Below, in pieces: positions 24,707 through 33,038 of a stretch of DNA of 64,000 bases. The translations under genes and the position numbers were made by a program. The stretch's first letter is position 1. Every line of letters begins with the position of its first letter. The stretch is from Aureimonas frigidaquae. Its GTDB lineage: Bacteria > Pseudomonadota > Alphaproteobacteria > Rhizobiales > Rhizobiaceae. The notes under the pieces were generated by a model that was not told the DNA's origin, ran no database searches, and saw nothing but the letters and a program-made list of their open reading frames with translations. Where the stretch lies: positions 124,001-188,000 of the forward strand of contig NZ_BBWR01000002.1 in assembly GCF_001463905.1 (NCBI RefSeq), read 5' to 3'.

Positions 24707-25159
24707 ATGAAGCAGTGGCTATCCCTCGTCGTCTTTCTGGTTATTTCCCTTGGGGGCGGCCTCCTGATCGGAACGACGAACCAGCCCGGCGCCTGGTATG
24801 AAGGGCTGGAGAAGCCCTGGTTCAACCCGCCCAACGCGGTCTTCGGCCCGGCCTGGACGCTCCTTTACATTCTGATTGCGGTTGCGGGTTGGCTCGTCTG
24901 GCGGCGGCGGGACATGCGCAGCCTCAAAGTCTGGGGGCTGCAAATGGCGCTGAATTTCGCCTGGACCCCGATCTTCTTCGGCGCGCAGATGTTGGGCGTG
25001 GCGCTCGTCGTCGTGGTCGCTATGGTGGCTGCGGCCATCGCCTTCGCCGTTCTGGCGCGGCGCACGGATGGGCGGGCAAGCCTTTTGTTCATGCCCTATA
25101 TTGCCTGGCTTCTCTATGCCACCAGCCTCAACGCCGCCCTGTGGCAGCTCAACGGCTGA
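24707..25159 (+). CDS. tspO: TspO/MBR-family tryptophan-rich sensory protein
   Basis: A 150-residue outer- or inner-membrane protein with five transmembrane helices, homologue of the mitochondrial translocator protein. Family motifs are clear: GAWYEGLEKPWFNPPNAVFGPAWTLLY at about residues 27-53 and ALNFAWTPIFFG. It binds porphyrins and in Rhodobacter tunes tetrapyrrole gene expression. Start ATG at 24707. It sits immediately upstream of the cobalamin riboswitch and btuFCD, so it may be linked to tetrapyrrole homeostasis, though it is a separate transcription unit. Confidence 0.93.
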   Translation: MKQWLSLVVFLVISLGGGLLIGTTNQPGAWYEGLEKPWFNPPNAVFGPAWTLLYILIAVAGWLVWRRRDMRSLKVWGLQMALNFAWTPIFFGAQMLGVALVVVVAMVAAAIAFAVLARRTDGRASLLFMPYIAWLLYATSLNAALWQLNG

Positions 25160-25187
25160 TCGGCCTTGTGCCCGCGCCGCGCCAGGC

Positions 25188-25216
25188 TTGACGCTCGTTA
25201 CACGGCTGGCTAACAC
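25188..25216 (+). promoter_or_regulatory. Promoter of the cobalamin riboswitch-btuFCD operon
   Basis: TTGACG (25188-25193), a 17-base spacer and TAACAC (25211-25216) form a good sigma-70-type promoter placed just before the riboswitch, so the leader would start near 25223. Confidence 0.5.
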
Positions 25217-25224
25217 CCACCTCG

Positions 25225-25430
25225 ACGGTTCCCGGAGAGAGCGTTCGACGGGATTAATAGGGAACACGGTGCGGACGACCCATTCGGGGCCAAGACCGTG
25301 GCTGCCCCCGCAACTGTAAGCGGAAAGCCGTTCATCCATGCCGGTACGTTTCGTGCCGCAGCCACTGCTCCTACGGGAACGGGAAGGCGGATGAGCGACA
25401 TTCGATCCGCGAGCCAGGAGACCTGCCGTC
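25225..25430 (+). ncRNA. Cobalamin (AdoCbl) riboswitch
   Basis: The core elements of the B12 riboswitch are present in order: GGGAA followed by GGTGCGGACGACC near 25260-25280, the highly conserved CCCGCAACTGTAAGCGG at 25307-25323, the B12 box GCCACTG at 25361-25367, GGGAAGGCGG at 25381-25390 and the closing GAGCCAGGAGACCTGCC at 25411-25427. It lies in the 5' leader of btuFCD and is expected to turn off expression when adenosylcobalamin is abundant, probably by hiding the ribosome-binding site 45 bases downstream. Ends are approximate. Confidence 0.95.
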
Positions 25431-25481
25431 GATCGTTGACGCACATCCGCGAGCGGGGATGCTCGGGAAAGGACCTGACCC

Positions 25482-26495
25482 ATGCATATTGCAAAGGCCG
25501 TGCTCGGCCTTGTCGGCACAGTTGCGCTGTCCATGACGGTGGCACAGGCCGCGACCACCTATCCACTGACCATCCAAAATTGTGGCCGCAGCCTGACCTT
25601 CGAGGCTCCCCCCGCCAGCGTCGTGTCGATCGGACAGAGCTCGACGGAGATCTTGTACCTCCTTGGCCTCGCCGACAAAGTGGCGGCGACGGCCCTCTGG
25701 TTCGGCCCCGTCCTGCCTGCCTTTGCCGATGCCGACGCGGCCATCGAGCGTCTGTCCGACAACGATCCGAGCTTCGAAAGCGTGGTCGCGAAACGGCCGG
25801 CACTGGTGACGACGCAGTTCGAATGGCAGATCGGCCCGCAGGGCGTGGTCGGCACGACGGCCCAGTTCGAGGAACTGGGAATTCCGGTCTACACCGCACC
25901 GTCGGACTGCACGGGCAAGGACAATAGCGGCGGTGGCGATGGCGTCCGGACCGAGCCTTTCACCATGGACCAGATCCATCAGGAAATCCGCGACCTGGCC
26001 GCCATCTTCGACGTGACGGACCGGGGCGACGCACTGGTGCTCCAACTGAAGGAACGCGAAGCCAAGGCGCGGTCGCGCGTCGCGCAAGTGGGCAGCGATA
26101 TGTCCGCCGTCTTCTGGTTTTCGTCCACCGAACTTCGTGCAGATCCCTTCGTGGCTGGAAGCAACGGCGCACCGGGCACGATCATGGAGGCGCTCGGGCT
26201 GCGCAATGTGATCGTCAGCGACGAGGAATGGCCGCTCGTGGGATGGGAGACGATCGCACGAAGCGATCCGACCTTCATCGTCGCCGCGCAGATGGACCGC
26301 CGCCGCTACCCGGCCGACGATGCCGGTGTGAAGAAAGAGTTCCTCACAAAGGACCCGGTGACCAAGCTCATGCCGGCGGTGCGTGACGGTCGGATCCTGA
26401 CGCTGGACGCCCAGACGATGAACCCGACCATCCGCACCATCGATGGGATCGAGGCCCTGGCGGATGCCATTGCCGCGTCGCGGCCGGCAGAGTGA
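25482..26495 (+). CDS. btuF: Cobalamin-type ABC transporter substrate-binding protein
   Basis: A 337-residue periplasmic binding protein with a signal peptide of about 23 residues (ends AQAAT). It has the TroA/BtuF-like pattern PASVVSIGQSSTEILYLLGLADKVAAT at about residues 46-72 and RILTLDAQTMNP near the end. GGAAAGGA precedes the ATG. Because a cobalamin riboswitch leads the operon, the cargo is almost certainly cobalamin or a cobinamide; the protein alone would look like a generic metal-chelate binder. Its stop overlaps the permease start. Confidence 0.88.
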   Translation: MHIAKAVLGLVGTVALSMTVAQAATTYPLTIQNCGRSLTFEAPPASVVSIGQSSTEILYLLGLADKVAATALWFGPVLPAFADADAAIERLSDNDPSFESVVAKRPALVTTQFEWQIGPQGVVGTTAQFEELGIPVYTAPSDCTGKDNSGGGDGVRTEPFTMDQIHQEIRDLAAIFDVTDRGDALVLQLKEREAKARSRVAQVGSDMSAVFWFSSTELRADPFVAGSNGAPGTIMEALGLRNVIVSDEEWPLVGWETIARSDPTFIVAAQMDRRRYPADDAGVKKEFLTKDPVTKLMPAVRDGRILTLDAQTMNPTIRTIDGIEALADAIAASRPAE

Positions 26496-27520
26496 TCGCC
26501 CGCACGTCCCTGCCATGGCGCGCCGCAAGGCTGGGCCTGGCAGGCCTTCTCCTTCTGGCCGTTCTGTGCCTGGCGGCCGGCATCGGCGAAACGTCGATCC
26601 CGCCGTTCACCGTGGCGAAGGTCCTGGCGAACAACATCCTCGGCGCGCGGCTCGATGTCGACGCGCTGGATGCCGGAATCGTCTGGAACTACCGGCTGGC
26701 CCGGGCGCTCGTCGCCATAGCCTGCGGCGCGAGCCTTGGCGTCTGCGGCGTGGTGTTGCAATCGCTCCTGCGCAATCCGCTGGCGGACCCTTACATTCTG
26801 GGCATATCCGCCGGGGCGTCGAGCGGTGCCGTTGCCGTGGCGATACTGGGCCTCGGCACCGGGGCGCTGACCCTGTCGGCCGGCGCCTTCGCCGGGGCGC
26901 TCATGGCCTTTGTCGTCATCGCGCTCGTGGCGGCACGGGCCGGTGGCGGTCCAACCGGCATCATCCTGGCGGGGATCGCCGGATCGCAGCTTTTCAACGC
27001 CCTGACCTCCTTCATCATCACGCGGTCGGCATCGGCCGAGCAGGCGCGCGGCATCATGTTCTGGCTTCTCGGCAACCTGTCGGGCGTGCGCTGGGACGAT
27101 GCCATGCTGGCGCTGCCCGTGGCGGTCATCGGCCTTGGCGTGACGCTCGCCTATGCGCGCGCGCTCGACGCCTTTGCCTTCGGCAGCGTTTCGGCGGCAT
27201 CGCTCGGCATTCCGGTCCGGCGTACCTATGTGGCGCTGATCCTGGCGACGACTTTCATGACGGCGACCATGGTCAGCCTTGTCGGGGCCATCGGCTTCGT
27301 CGGCCTGGTGATCCCGCATGTCGCGCGCCGTCTCGTGGGCGTCGGCCACAACGCATCCCTGCCCGCCGCCGCGCTGATGGGGGCGATCTTCCTGGTGGCG
27401 GCCGATATCGTTTCACGCATCATCGTGCCCGGTCAGGTCCTGCCGATCGGTGTGGTGACGGCCCTGATCGGAGCGCCGGCTTTTGCGCTGATCCTGACGC
27501 GCCGGAGCGCAGTGGCATGA
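26492..27520 (+). CDS. btuC: Cobalamin ABC transporter permease, FecCD/BtuC family
   Basis: A 342-residue permease with about ten membrane segments. Motifs NYRLARALVAIACGASLGVCGVV, NPLADPYILGISAGAS and GAIGFVGLVIPHVAR are those of BtuC. GTG start at 26492 overlaps the btuF stop as GTGA. Moves cobalamin across the inner membrane with BtuD. The gene's stop overlaps btuD by four bases. Confidence 0.9.
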   Translation: MIARTSLPWRAARLGLAGLLLLAVLCLAAGIGETSIPPFTVAKVLANNILGARLDVDALDAGIVWNYRLARALVAIACGASLGVCGVVLQSLLRNPLADPYILGISAGASSGAVAVAILGLGTGALTLSAGAFAGALMAFVVIALVAARAGGGPTGIILAGIAGSQLFNALTSFIITRSASAEQARGIMFWLLGNLSGVRWDDAMLALPVAVIGLGVTLAYARALDAFAFGSVSAASLGIPVRRTYVALILATTFMTATMVSLVGAIGFVGLVIPHVARRLVGVGHNASLPAAALMGAIFLVAADIVSRIIVPGQVLPIGVVTALIGAPAFALILTRRSAVA

Positions 27521-28293
27521 TGCTGGAAGCGCATGAGCTGACCCGGCTTGCCGGCCGGCGCACCCTGCTCGACGGCGTCTCGCTCGATGTTCGCGCGGGC
27601 GAGTTCCTGGCCGTCGTCGGACCCAATGGGTCCGGCAAGAGCAGCCTTCTGTCCATTCTGTCCGGGCTCAGAACGCCCGATCGCGGCCATGTGTGCCTTG
27701 AGGGGGCACCGCTCGCAAGCCTGTCCAGGCGACAGGCCGCACAGCGCATCGCCCTGGTGCAGCAGCAGGCGGAAACCGAGCAGCACATGACGGCCTGGGA
27801 CGCCGTCGCCCTGGGGCGTACGCCCCATCTTTCGCTCCTGCGCCCCTTCGGCCCCACGGATGCCAAGGCGGTCGATGCGGCGCTGGACGTGGTCGACATG
27901 GGCGCGATGCGGGCGCGCCAGTGGCAGACCCTGTCCGGCGGCGAGCGCCAGCGGCTGCATGTTGCCCGAGCCCTGGCGCAGGAGCCGGACATCATCATCC
28001 TGGACGAGCCGACCAACCATCTGGATATCCAGCACCAGCTGGAGCTCCTGGCCCTGATGCGGCGGCTGCCCAAGACCATCGTCGCCGCCCTGCACGATCT
28101 GAACCACGCCATGACCTTCGCCGACAGGGTCGCCGTGCTGCAGCAAGGCCGGCTGGAGGGTCTGGGCGCGCCTGCCGATGTGCTGACGGCACGGCGCATC
28201 GCCAAGGTGTTCAAGGTGGAGGCGCGGCTGATCCCCGATGGCGCGGCACGCCCGCTCATCGCCTTCGGCGTTTCTGCCCCGGCCGCGGGCTAA
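27517..28293 (+). CDS. btuD: Cobalamin ABC transporter ATPase
   Basis: A 258-residue ABC ATPase of the BtuD/FecE group: Walker A GPNGSGKSS, Q-loop IALVQQQAE, signature TLSGGERQRL, Walker B IIILDEPTNHLD and the switch His in AALHDLNHA. ATG at 27517 overlaps the btuC stop as ATGATG/TGA. Last gene of the riboswitch-controlled operon; its stop codon overlaps that of the convergent pdxY gene in the four bases CTAA. Confidence 0.92.
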   Translation: MMLEAHELTRLAGRRTLLDGVSLDVRAGEFLAVVGPNGSGKSSLLSILSGLRTPDRGHVCLEGAPLASLSRRQAAQRIALVQQQAETEQHMTAWDAVALGRTPHLSLLRPFGPTDAKAVDAALDVVDMGAMRARQWQTLSGGERQRLHVARALAQEPDIIILDEPTNHLDIQHQLELLALMRRLPKTIVAALHDLNHAMTFADRVAVLQQGRLEGLGAPADVLTARRIAKVFKVEARLIPDGAARPLIAFGVSAPAAG

Positions 28294-29132
28294 GCGGTTA
28301 AGCCGATGGGCGTGACGGGCTCGAACGGATAGCCGCTGATCCGCATCTCTTCCGCGCCCGCTTCCTCGGTGCGTCTGAGGACGCCGTGTATTTCCTGCGT
28401 CGCGCCGGCCACGGCCTCCCGCAGGTTCGAACCGCCACTCAGCCGCGCCACCATCAGCGCGGTGAAAAGATCGCCCGTGCCGCAGGGGCGTATCGGCAGG
28501 CGGGCGACGGGCGTGCGGTGCAGGGCGCCGTCCTGCCACAGGATCGTCTCGACCATGCCGGCGGGCGTATCGTCCAGCGCGCAGCCCGTCACCACGACCG
28601 CCCTCGTCCCGCGAGCGTGCAACGCCGCCATCGCCCGGGCAAGCTCCCGCTCCGTCCGGCACTCGTGGCCGGCCAGAAGCTCCACCTCGTATCGGTTGGG
28701 CGTGATCACATCTGCCATGGGGGTCAGGCGGTCTCGGAAGAGGTCGATGAGGCCAGGCTGGACGAACATGCCGAGATCGTCGTCTCCCATGACAGGGTCG
28801 CAGACGAAGCGCAAATGCGGGTGCGCCGCGCGCGCACGGGTCAGGAACCGCGCGACCACCTCGCCGATCTGCGTCGAGCCGAGATAGCCCGTCAGGATGG
28901 TGTTTGCCTCTGCCACCACGCCTCGCTCTTCCAGCCCGACGAGAAGCCCCTCCACCAGCTCCGCATCGAGCACGCGGCCATGGAAACTGTCATAGTGCGG
29001 GTGGTTGGACAGGAGCGTCGTCGGGACGGCGGCGACCTCCAGGCCCTTGGCCTGCATGGGGAAGACGGCGGCGCTGTTTCCCACATGCCCGTAGGCGACC
29101 TGGCTCTGGATCGAAATGACGTGCGTCACCAT
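28290..29132 (-). CDS. pdxY: Pyridoxal kinase
   Basis: A 280-residue ribokinase-fold enzyme that phosphorylates pyridoxal in the B6 salvage pathway. PdxY features: ISIQSQVAYGHVGNSAAVFP at the N-terminus, the central VCDPVMGDD, TPNRYEVELL, and the anion-hole/catalytic Asp motif RPCGTGDLF near residue 225. GGAG precedes the ATG. It is monocistronic and convergent with btuD, sharing four bases with it. Confidence 0.93.
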   Translation of the reverse strand: MVTHVISIQSQVAYGHVGNSAAVFPMQAKGLEVAAVPTTLLSNHPHYDSFHGRVLDAELVEGLLVGLEERGVVAEANTILTGYLGSTQIGEVVARFLTRARAAHPHLRFVCDPVMGDDDLGMFVQPGLIDLFRDRLTPMADVITPNRYEVELLAGHECRTERELARAMAALHARGTRAVVVTGCALDDTPAGMVETILWQDGALHRTPVARLPIRPCGTGDLFTALMVARLSGGSNLREAVAGATQEIHGVLRRTEEAGAEEMRISGYPFEPVTPIGLTA

Positions 29133-29297
29133 AAGACTCCATGACGTGCCGGAGGCTCACCGGCCCGTTCATCCCCTAGCTCCAAACGTCGCGCGTTGAA
29201 AGCATTAGAGACGGCACGGCACCATCTGGCGTCCGTCATGCGTTTGCGCTAAAGAGCACCCACGCCATCATCCCGCCTGCGCGGGAATCGGCGCTGT

Positions 29298-29382
29298 GCG
29301 GGCGTGGTGGAATTGGTAGACGCGCCGGACTCAAAATCCGGTTCCGCAAGGAGTGTCGGTTCGACCCCGACCGCCCGCACCA
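29298..29382 (+). tRNA. tRNA-Leu (anticodon CAA)
   Basis: An 85-base class II tRNA. Acceptor arms GCGGGCG (29298-29304) and CGCCCGC (29372-29378) pair perfectly; the D-arm contains GGAATTGGTAGACGC; the anticodon stem CCGGA/TCCGG encloses loop CTCAAAA, giving anticodon CAA; a variable arm typical of Leu follows; T-loop GGTTCGACCCC; discriminator A and an encoded CCA (29380-29382). A small inverted repeat, TCCCGC and GCGGGA around CTGC, lies just upstream at about 29274-29289. Confidence 0.96.
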
Positions 29383-29612
29383 CCTTCTGACCTAGGTTCA
29401 GCCGTTCTTGAACATCGCCAACAAGACGACCCGCGTTCACGCTGGGGTGACGGTGCGTGCCGTGCCACTATCCAGCTCCGAAGCCAGGGGTACACCAATT
29501 CCGCTACAGGCCCTAGAACGGCGTTTGCTTCGTGGCTCGCAATCTTGCAGCTCGCCGTCCAACCCCCTGCGCCCTACAGTCATCCGGCGCATTGCGGCAC
29601 AGGAGAGCGAGC

Positions 29613-29792
29613 ATGAACACGAAGCGGACCGATTTGATCCAGGAGCTCGATGACAAGCTGACGCCCGGCTCCGAGCGGCCGAAAACGGGTGAGGAAAAGG
29701 AAAAGGAAGCGCGGGCGCGGGGTGTTCAAGACGCGCCTGCGGAGCCCGCGGCACCGCAATCCCCTGCCCCGGGTCGGCCGAAACGAAGCTGA
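29613..29792 (+). CDS. Small charged hypothetical protein
   Basis: A 59-residue hydrophilic protein beginning MNTKRTDLIQELDDKL, rich in Glu, Lys, Pro and Ala, with no membrane segment. AGGAG at 29601-29605 is well placed, which is the main reason to believe it. No family recognised. It is convergent with rpsU and its stop lies inside a long hairpin that likely terminates both. Confidence 0.5.
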   Translation: MNTKRTDLIQELDDKLTPGSERPKTGEEKEKEARARGVQDAPAEPAAPQSPAPGRPKRS

Positions 29793-29827
29793 AGGGACGC
29801 CGCGCCAGGATTGGCGAGGCGCCCTTC
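29791..29827. terminator. Hairpin between the small ORF and rpsU
   Basis: GAAGGG (29791-29796) pairs with CCCTTC (29822-29827), and after a single bulged A, CGCC (29798-29801) pairs with GGCG (29818-29821); a further CGCC/GGCG pair (29803-29806, 29813-29816) extends the stem. Positioned between convergent genes, it can terminate both. No T-run on either side. Confidence 0.45.
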
Positions 29828-29833
29828 CGTGCC

Positions 29834-30079
29834 TTAGCCGGCTGCGCGTGCGGGGACCTTGCGCTTGGGCCCGGGTAGAAGCCCTTCCCGCTGTGCCTGC
29901 TTGCGCTTGAGCTTGATGGCGCGGCGGATGGCGTCGGCCTTTGCACGGACACGCCGTTCCGACGGCTTTTCATAGGCGCGGCGCGCCTTCATCTCGCGGA
30001 AGATTCCCTCCCGCTGCATCTTTTTCTTCAGAGCGCGAAGCGCCTGGTCGACATTGTTGTCGCGAACGATGACCTGCAA
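29834..30079 (-). CDS. rpsU: 30S ribosomal protein bS21
   Basis: An 81-residue basic protein matching bS21 from its first residues ([19 protein letters not shown]) to a Lys/Arg-rich tail, slightly longer than the enterobacterial 71 residues, as is common in alphaproteobacteria. bS21 sits at the mRNA exit of the small subunit and aids initiation. The start is TTG at 30079: it directly precedes the conserved Gln-Val start and has AGGAG five bases upstream; the only in-frame ATG, at 30148, would add 23 residues not found in the family. Confidence 0.93.
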   Translation of the reverse strand: MQVIVRDNNVDQALRALKKKMQREGIFREMKARRAYEKPSERRVRAKADAIRRAIKLKRKQAQREGLLPGPKRKVPARAAG

Positions 30080-30464
30080 AATATCTCCTGAAACGGCGCT
30101 GGGCCGGTATTCGTGCGTTGCACCGGGCGCAGGCGATACATCACGCATCGGCTGTATCAGTAGCTCTGCCCGGCAGGACGGTGACGCGGATCAATTGCCG
30201 ATGGCTGATCGGCAGGCCGTCGTCACGCAATCTATATAGGCTCTTCGCCAGGACAGGGCAATTCCATGCGGATTTCTGTCCACAAACTACGTCCTGTCGG
30301 CTGAGGGCCGGATCGCGACACGGATCAACTTGGCCATGCTCCCGGCCGGGCTGGTTTGGCCGGTCTTCCGGCGCCTCCGACCCGTCGCCTCACGCCCTTG
30401 TCCGCAGCGATTCCACGGGCACTTATGCCTCCAGAATGCTGACCGGCGTGAAGAGGTGCTGCCC
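30080..30464. other. Gene-free stretch between rpsU and a membrane protein gene
   Basis: About 385 bases. The left part is the rpsU leader and promoter (minus strand). The right part, roughly 30262-30464, shows no convincing coding sequence, RNA gene or repeat; it should contain the promoter of the rightward membrane-protein gene, but I see no strong match. Confidence 0.5.
30233..30261 (-). promoter_or_regulatory. Candidate rpsU promoter
   Basis: Read on the minus strand: TTGCCC (complement of 30256-30261), a 17-base spacer and TATATA (complement of 30233-30238). Transcription would start near 30226, giving a leader of about 145 bases for rpsU. Confidence 0.5.
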
Positions 30465-30974
30465 TTGTTCGAACTCGTAACGCGTGCGGCCTTCGGGCTC
30501 GCCAGCCTTGTCCTGATGGCCCTGGCGGGCGGCATGATCGTCTATGCCGGGGTCGATGTCTGGCAGAGCTACCATATGCCGGACAAGGATGTCGGCGCGG
30601 CGCTTCTGGAGGCGGTGGGCTACACGGTCATCGCCATCGCCGTCTTCGATGTCGGCAAGTACATCCTGGAGGAAGAAGCCATTCGCGGGCGCGAGATGCG
30701 CCAGGCGGGCGAGGCGCGGCGCAGCCTGACCAAGTTCATCTCCACCATCGTCATCGCCGTTCTTCTGGAAGCGGTGGTGACCGTCTTCCAGGCCGGGAAG
30801 GAGGAGTTCAGCCAGATGCTCTACCCGACGCTCCTGCTTCTGGTAGGCGTTCTCCTGTTCGTCGGCCTCGGCGCCTATCAGCGCCTCAGCGTCAGTGCCG
30901 AACGTGCCGCGAACGATCCGCCCGAAAAGGACGAGGAGACGGAGCGGAAAGAACAGGGAAAGCTGCCGTCCTGA
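30465..30974 (+). CDS. Conserved membrane protein of unknown function
   Basis: A 169-residue inner-membrane protein with four predicted hydrophobic segments: about 10-32, 46-62, 88-105 and 117-135, with a charged cytoplasmic loop (EEEAIRGREMRQAGEARR) in the middle and an acidic, Lys-rich C-terminus. The best start is TTG at 30465 (LFELVTRAAFGLASL), with AAGAGG eight bases before it; GTG at 30456 is the alternative. I do not recognise a named family. It precedes a GGDEF gene by 88 bases in the same direction. Confidence 0.65.
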   Translation: MFELVTRAAFGLASLVLMALAGGMIVYAGVDVWQSYHMPDKDVGAALLEAVGYTVIAIAVFDVGKYILEEEAIRGREMRQAGEARRSLTKFISTIVIAVLLEAVVTVFQAGKEEFSQMLYPTLLLLVGVLLFVGLGAYQRLSVSAERAANDPPEKDEETERKEQGKLPS

Positions 30975-31062
30975 AGCGGCCCGTCTTGCCAAGGAGAGCC
31001 TGCAGGAGGAAACTTCAGGTTGTATTGGCGCCACGCAGTGTGCATGCCGAAAGGGTTGCGGG

Positions 31063-31992
31063 ATGCAGTCTGTCACATCGTCTCTCGCACTCGATGGTCC
31101 GGAGAGCTACGGCGCCATCGCGCCGGATAGCTGGCTCGATCGCACCGTGCTCGACGCCGCCTTCTCGGCCGCCCGGATGGGGGTCTGGGAATGCAGCCTG
31201 CCGGACGAAACCCTGCGCTGGACCGCCGGGGTCTACGATCTCTTCGACCTGCCGCGCTGGACCATTCCTGACCGTGCCTATACGCTCAGCCTCTACAGTC
31301 CGGCCTCCCGGGCGGAGCTGACGGCGCTGCGGGCGCATGCCATCGCCGAGGGGACAGGCTTCGAGATGGACGCGGAAATCGTCACGCCCCTCAACAACCG
31401 CCGTTGGATCCGGATCACCGCGACGGTGGAATGCAGTGGCGGCATGCCGGTGCGCATTTTCGGCATCAAGCGGGACATTACCCGCGAGCGCTCGCTCTTC
31501 GACCGCGTGCGCTACCTGTCCGAGCATGACCCGCTCACCGGGCTCGCCAACCGCGCGGTCTTCCAATCGGCTTTGGCGGAGGCCGCGCACCGGCAGGACG
31601 ATATCGCGCTCATCTTGGTGGATCTGGACGGGTTCAAGCTCGTCAACGACCAGAATGGCCATGCTGCCGGCGACGCGGTTCTGCGGCATGTCGGCCGCAT
31701 CATCGCCGAGGCCTGCCTCGCCCCCGATGTGGCCGCCCGGATTGGCGGCGACGAATTCGCGCTTGTGGTCCGCGCCGGCGCACAATCGCCCGTCGGGACG
31801 GCGGAGCAGATCATTGCGGCCCTTCAGGGTCCGGTCCAGCCGGGCCTGAGCGTGGGCGCGTCGGTCGGCATCGCACTCCTGCGCGATCATGGAGACATGG
31901 AAGCCGTCTTTCATGCGGCCGATACCGCACTCTATGCCGCCAAGGCGGCGGGCCGCGGCCGGTGGCGGCTTGCCCCGCGCCCTGCCTCATGA
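31063..31992 (+). CDS. PAS-GGDEF diguanylate cyclase
   Basis: A 309-residue soluble c-di-GMP synthase: a PAS-fold domain (about 30-145, ending in IFGIKRDITRERSLFDRV) and a GGDEF domain (about 150-300) with VDLDGFKLVND and the intact RIGGDEF motif; no RxxD inhibitory site. ATG at 31063 follows AAAGGG. The short PAS lacks clear haem or flavin residues that I could identify. Third c-di-GMP enzyme in 17 kb. Ends six bases inside the end of the convergent LysR gene. Confidence 0.9.
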   Translation: MQSVTSSLALDGPESYGAIAPDSWLDRTVLDAAFSAARMGVWECSLPDETLRWTAGVYDLFDLPRWTIPDRAYTLSLYSPASRAELTALRAHAIAEGTGFEMDAEIVTPLNNRRWIRITATVECSGGMPVRIFGIKRDITRERSLFDRVRYLSEHDPLTGLANRAVFQSALAEAAHRQDDIALILVDLDGFKLVNDQNGHAAGDAVLRHVGRIIAEACLAPDVAARIGGDEFALVVRAGAQSPVGTAEQIIAALQGPVQPGLSVGASVGIALLRDHGDMEAVFHAADTALYAAKAAGRGRWRLAPRPAS

Positions 31993-32904
31993 ACGTGGGG
32001 CGCGCGCGGCCGATGAAACCTGGCTGTGCAGCCAGGCCGCGAACTCCCCGACGAGCGGATCGCTGCGGGCGGCAACGGGGGTGACGAGGTAGTAGGCCCC
32101 CGGCCCGCTCCACGGCGCATGCGGCAGGGCACGCAGTTCCCCCCGCCGCAATTCGGATTCGATCAGGAATGTGGGTACGAGCGCGACGCCGAGCCCCGCC
32201 ACGGCGGCCTGGCAGGTCATGGCGAACTGATCGAACATCGGGCCGCGATGGGGGTGCGGGTGGTGGCTTGCGACCATCTCGAACCAGAGTGACCAGAGGT
32301 GCGGGCGCGTCGCCTGCTGGATCAGGACCGCACGCGACAGATCGTCGGCGCCGGATATGTGATGCCGCTCCAGATAGGGGCCACTCGCCACGGCAAGGAT
32401 CTCTTCGCGGCACAGGAAGTCCACTTCGGCATTCGGCCAGGCCGGGGCCCCGTAGTGAATGGCCATGTCGGCCGAGCGCTCGGACAGATCGAACGGCTCG
32501 GATGCCGTGAAGATATCCACCGTCACGCCCGGATGCTGGCCGATGAAATCCGGCAGGCGTGGGATCAACCAGCGGGATGCGAAGGTCGGCAGCACCGCGA
32601 GGCGCAAGGTGCGTTCGCTTCCGCCCGACGAGGCGATCGCATGGGTGGCCTTCTCGCAATCGTCGAGGATGCGGCGCACCGCCTGCACGAAGCGTTCGCC
32701 GTGCCCCGTCAGGACCACCCCGCCGGGCATGCGCACGAAGAGCTCTACGCCAAGCGTATCCTCCAGCTGGCGCACCTGCTTGCTGACGGCACTCTGGGTC
32801 AGGCTCAGTTCCCGCCCGGCGGTCGTGAAGCTGCCATGCCGTGCCGTGGCCTCGAAAGCCCGCATTTCCTGAAGCGAGGGCATGAGACTGCGCGGCATGC
32901 TCAT
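31987..32904 (-). CDS. LysR-family regulator, GcvA-like
   Basis: A 305-residue LysR regulator with the GcvA/AmpR-type N-terminus (PSLQEMRAFEATARHGSFTTAGRELSLTQSAVSKQVRQLE over residues 9-48). The effector domain follows the usual length. Neighbouring genes do not reveal a clear target: the divergent gene 135 bases away encodes an ExoD-type protein. No metabolic partner is obvious. Confidence 0.88.
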   Translation of the reverse strand: MSMPRSLMPSLQEMRAFEATARHGSFTTAGRELSLTQSAVSKQVRQLEDTLGVELFVRMPGGVVLTGHGERFVQAVRRILDDCEKATHAIASSGGSERTLRLAVLPTFASRWLIPRLPDFIGQHPGVTVDIFTASEPFDLSERSADMAIHYGAPAWPNAEVDFLCREEILAVASGPYLERHHISGADDLSRAVLIQQATRPHLWSLWFEMVASHHPHPHRGPMFDQFAMTCQAAVAGLGVALVPTFLIESELRRGELRALPHAPWSGPGAYYLVTPVAARSDPLVGEFAAWLHSQVSSAARAPRS

Positions 32905-33038
32905 CTGGGTTCCGAAGCCTTTGCGTCCTAAAGATCGCGAGGTGTCCTAACCCACGCCATTCCGAAATGGAATGCCGTTGCCGTCTTGTTCATCCTCGCC
33001 CGGGTCATACATGCACGCCCTTGCAATGGCGGGGTCAC

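Noticed and set aside
29274-29289. Small TCCCGC/GCGGGA repeat as a member of a REP-like repeat family
   Set aside because: Only one copy was noticed in the window, so a repeat family cannot be shown.
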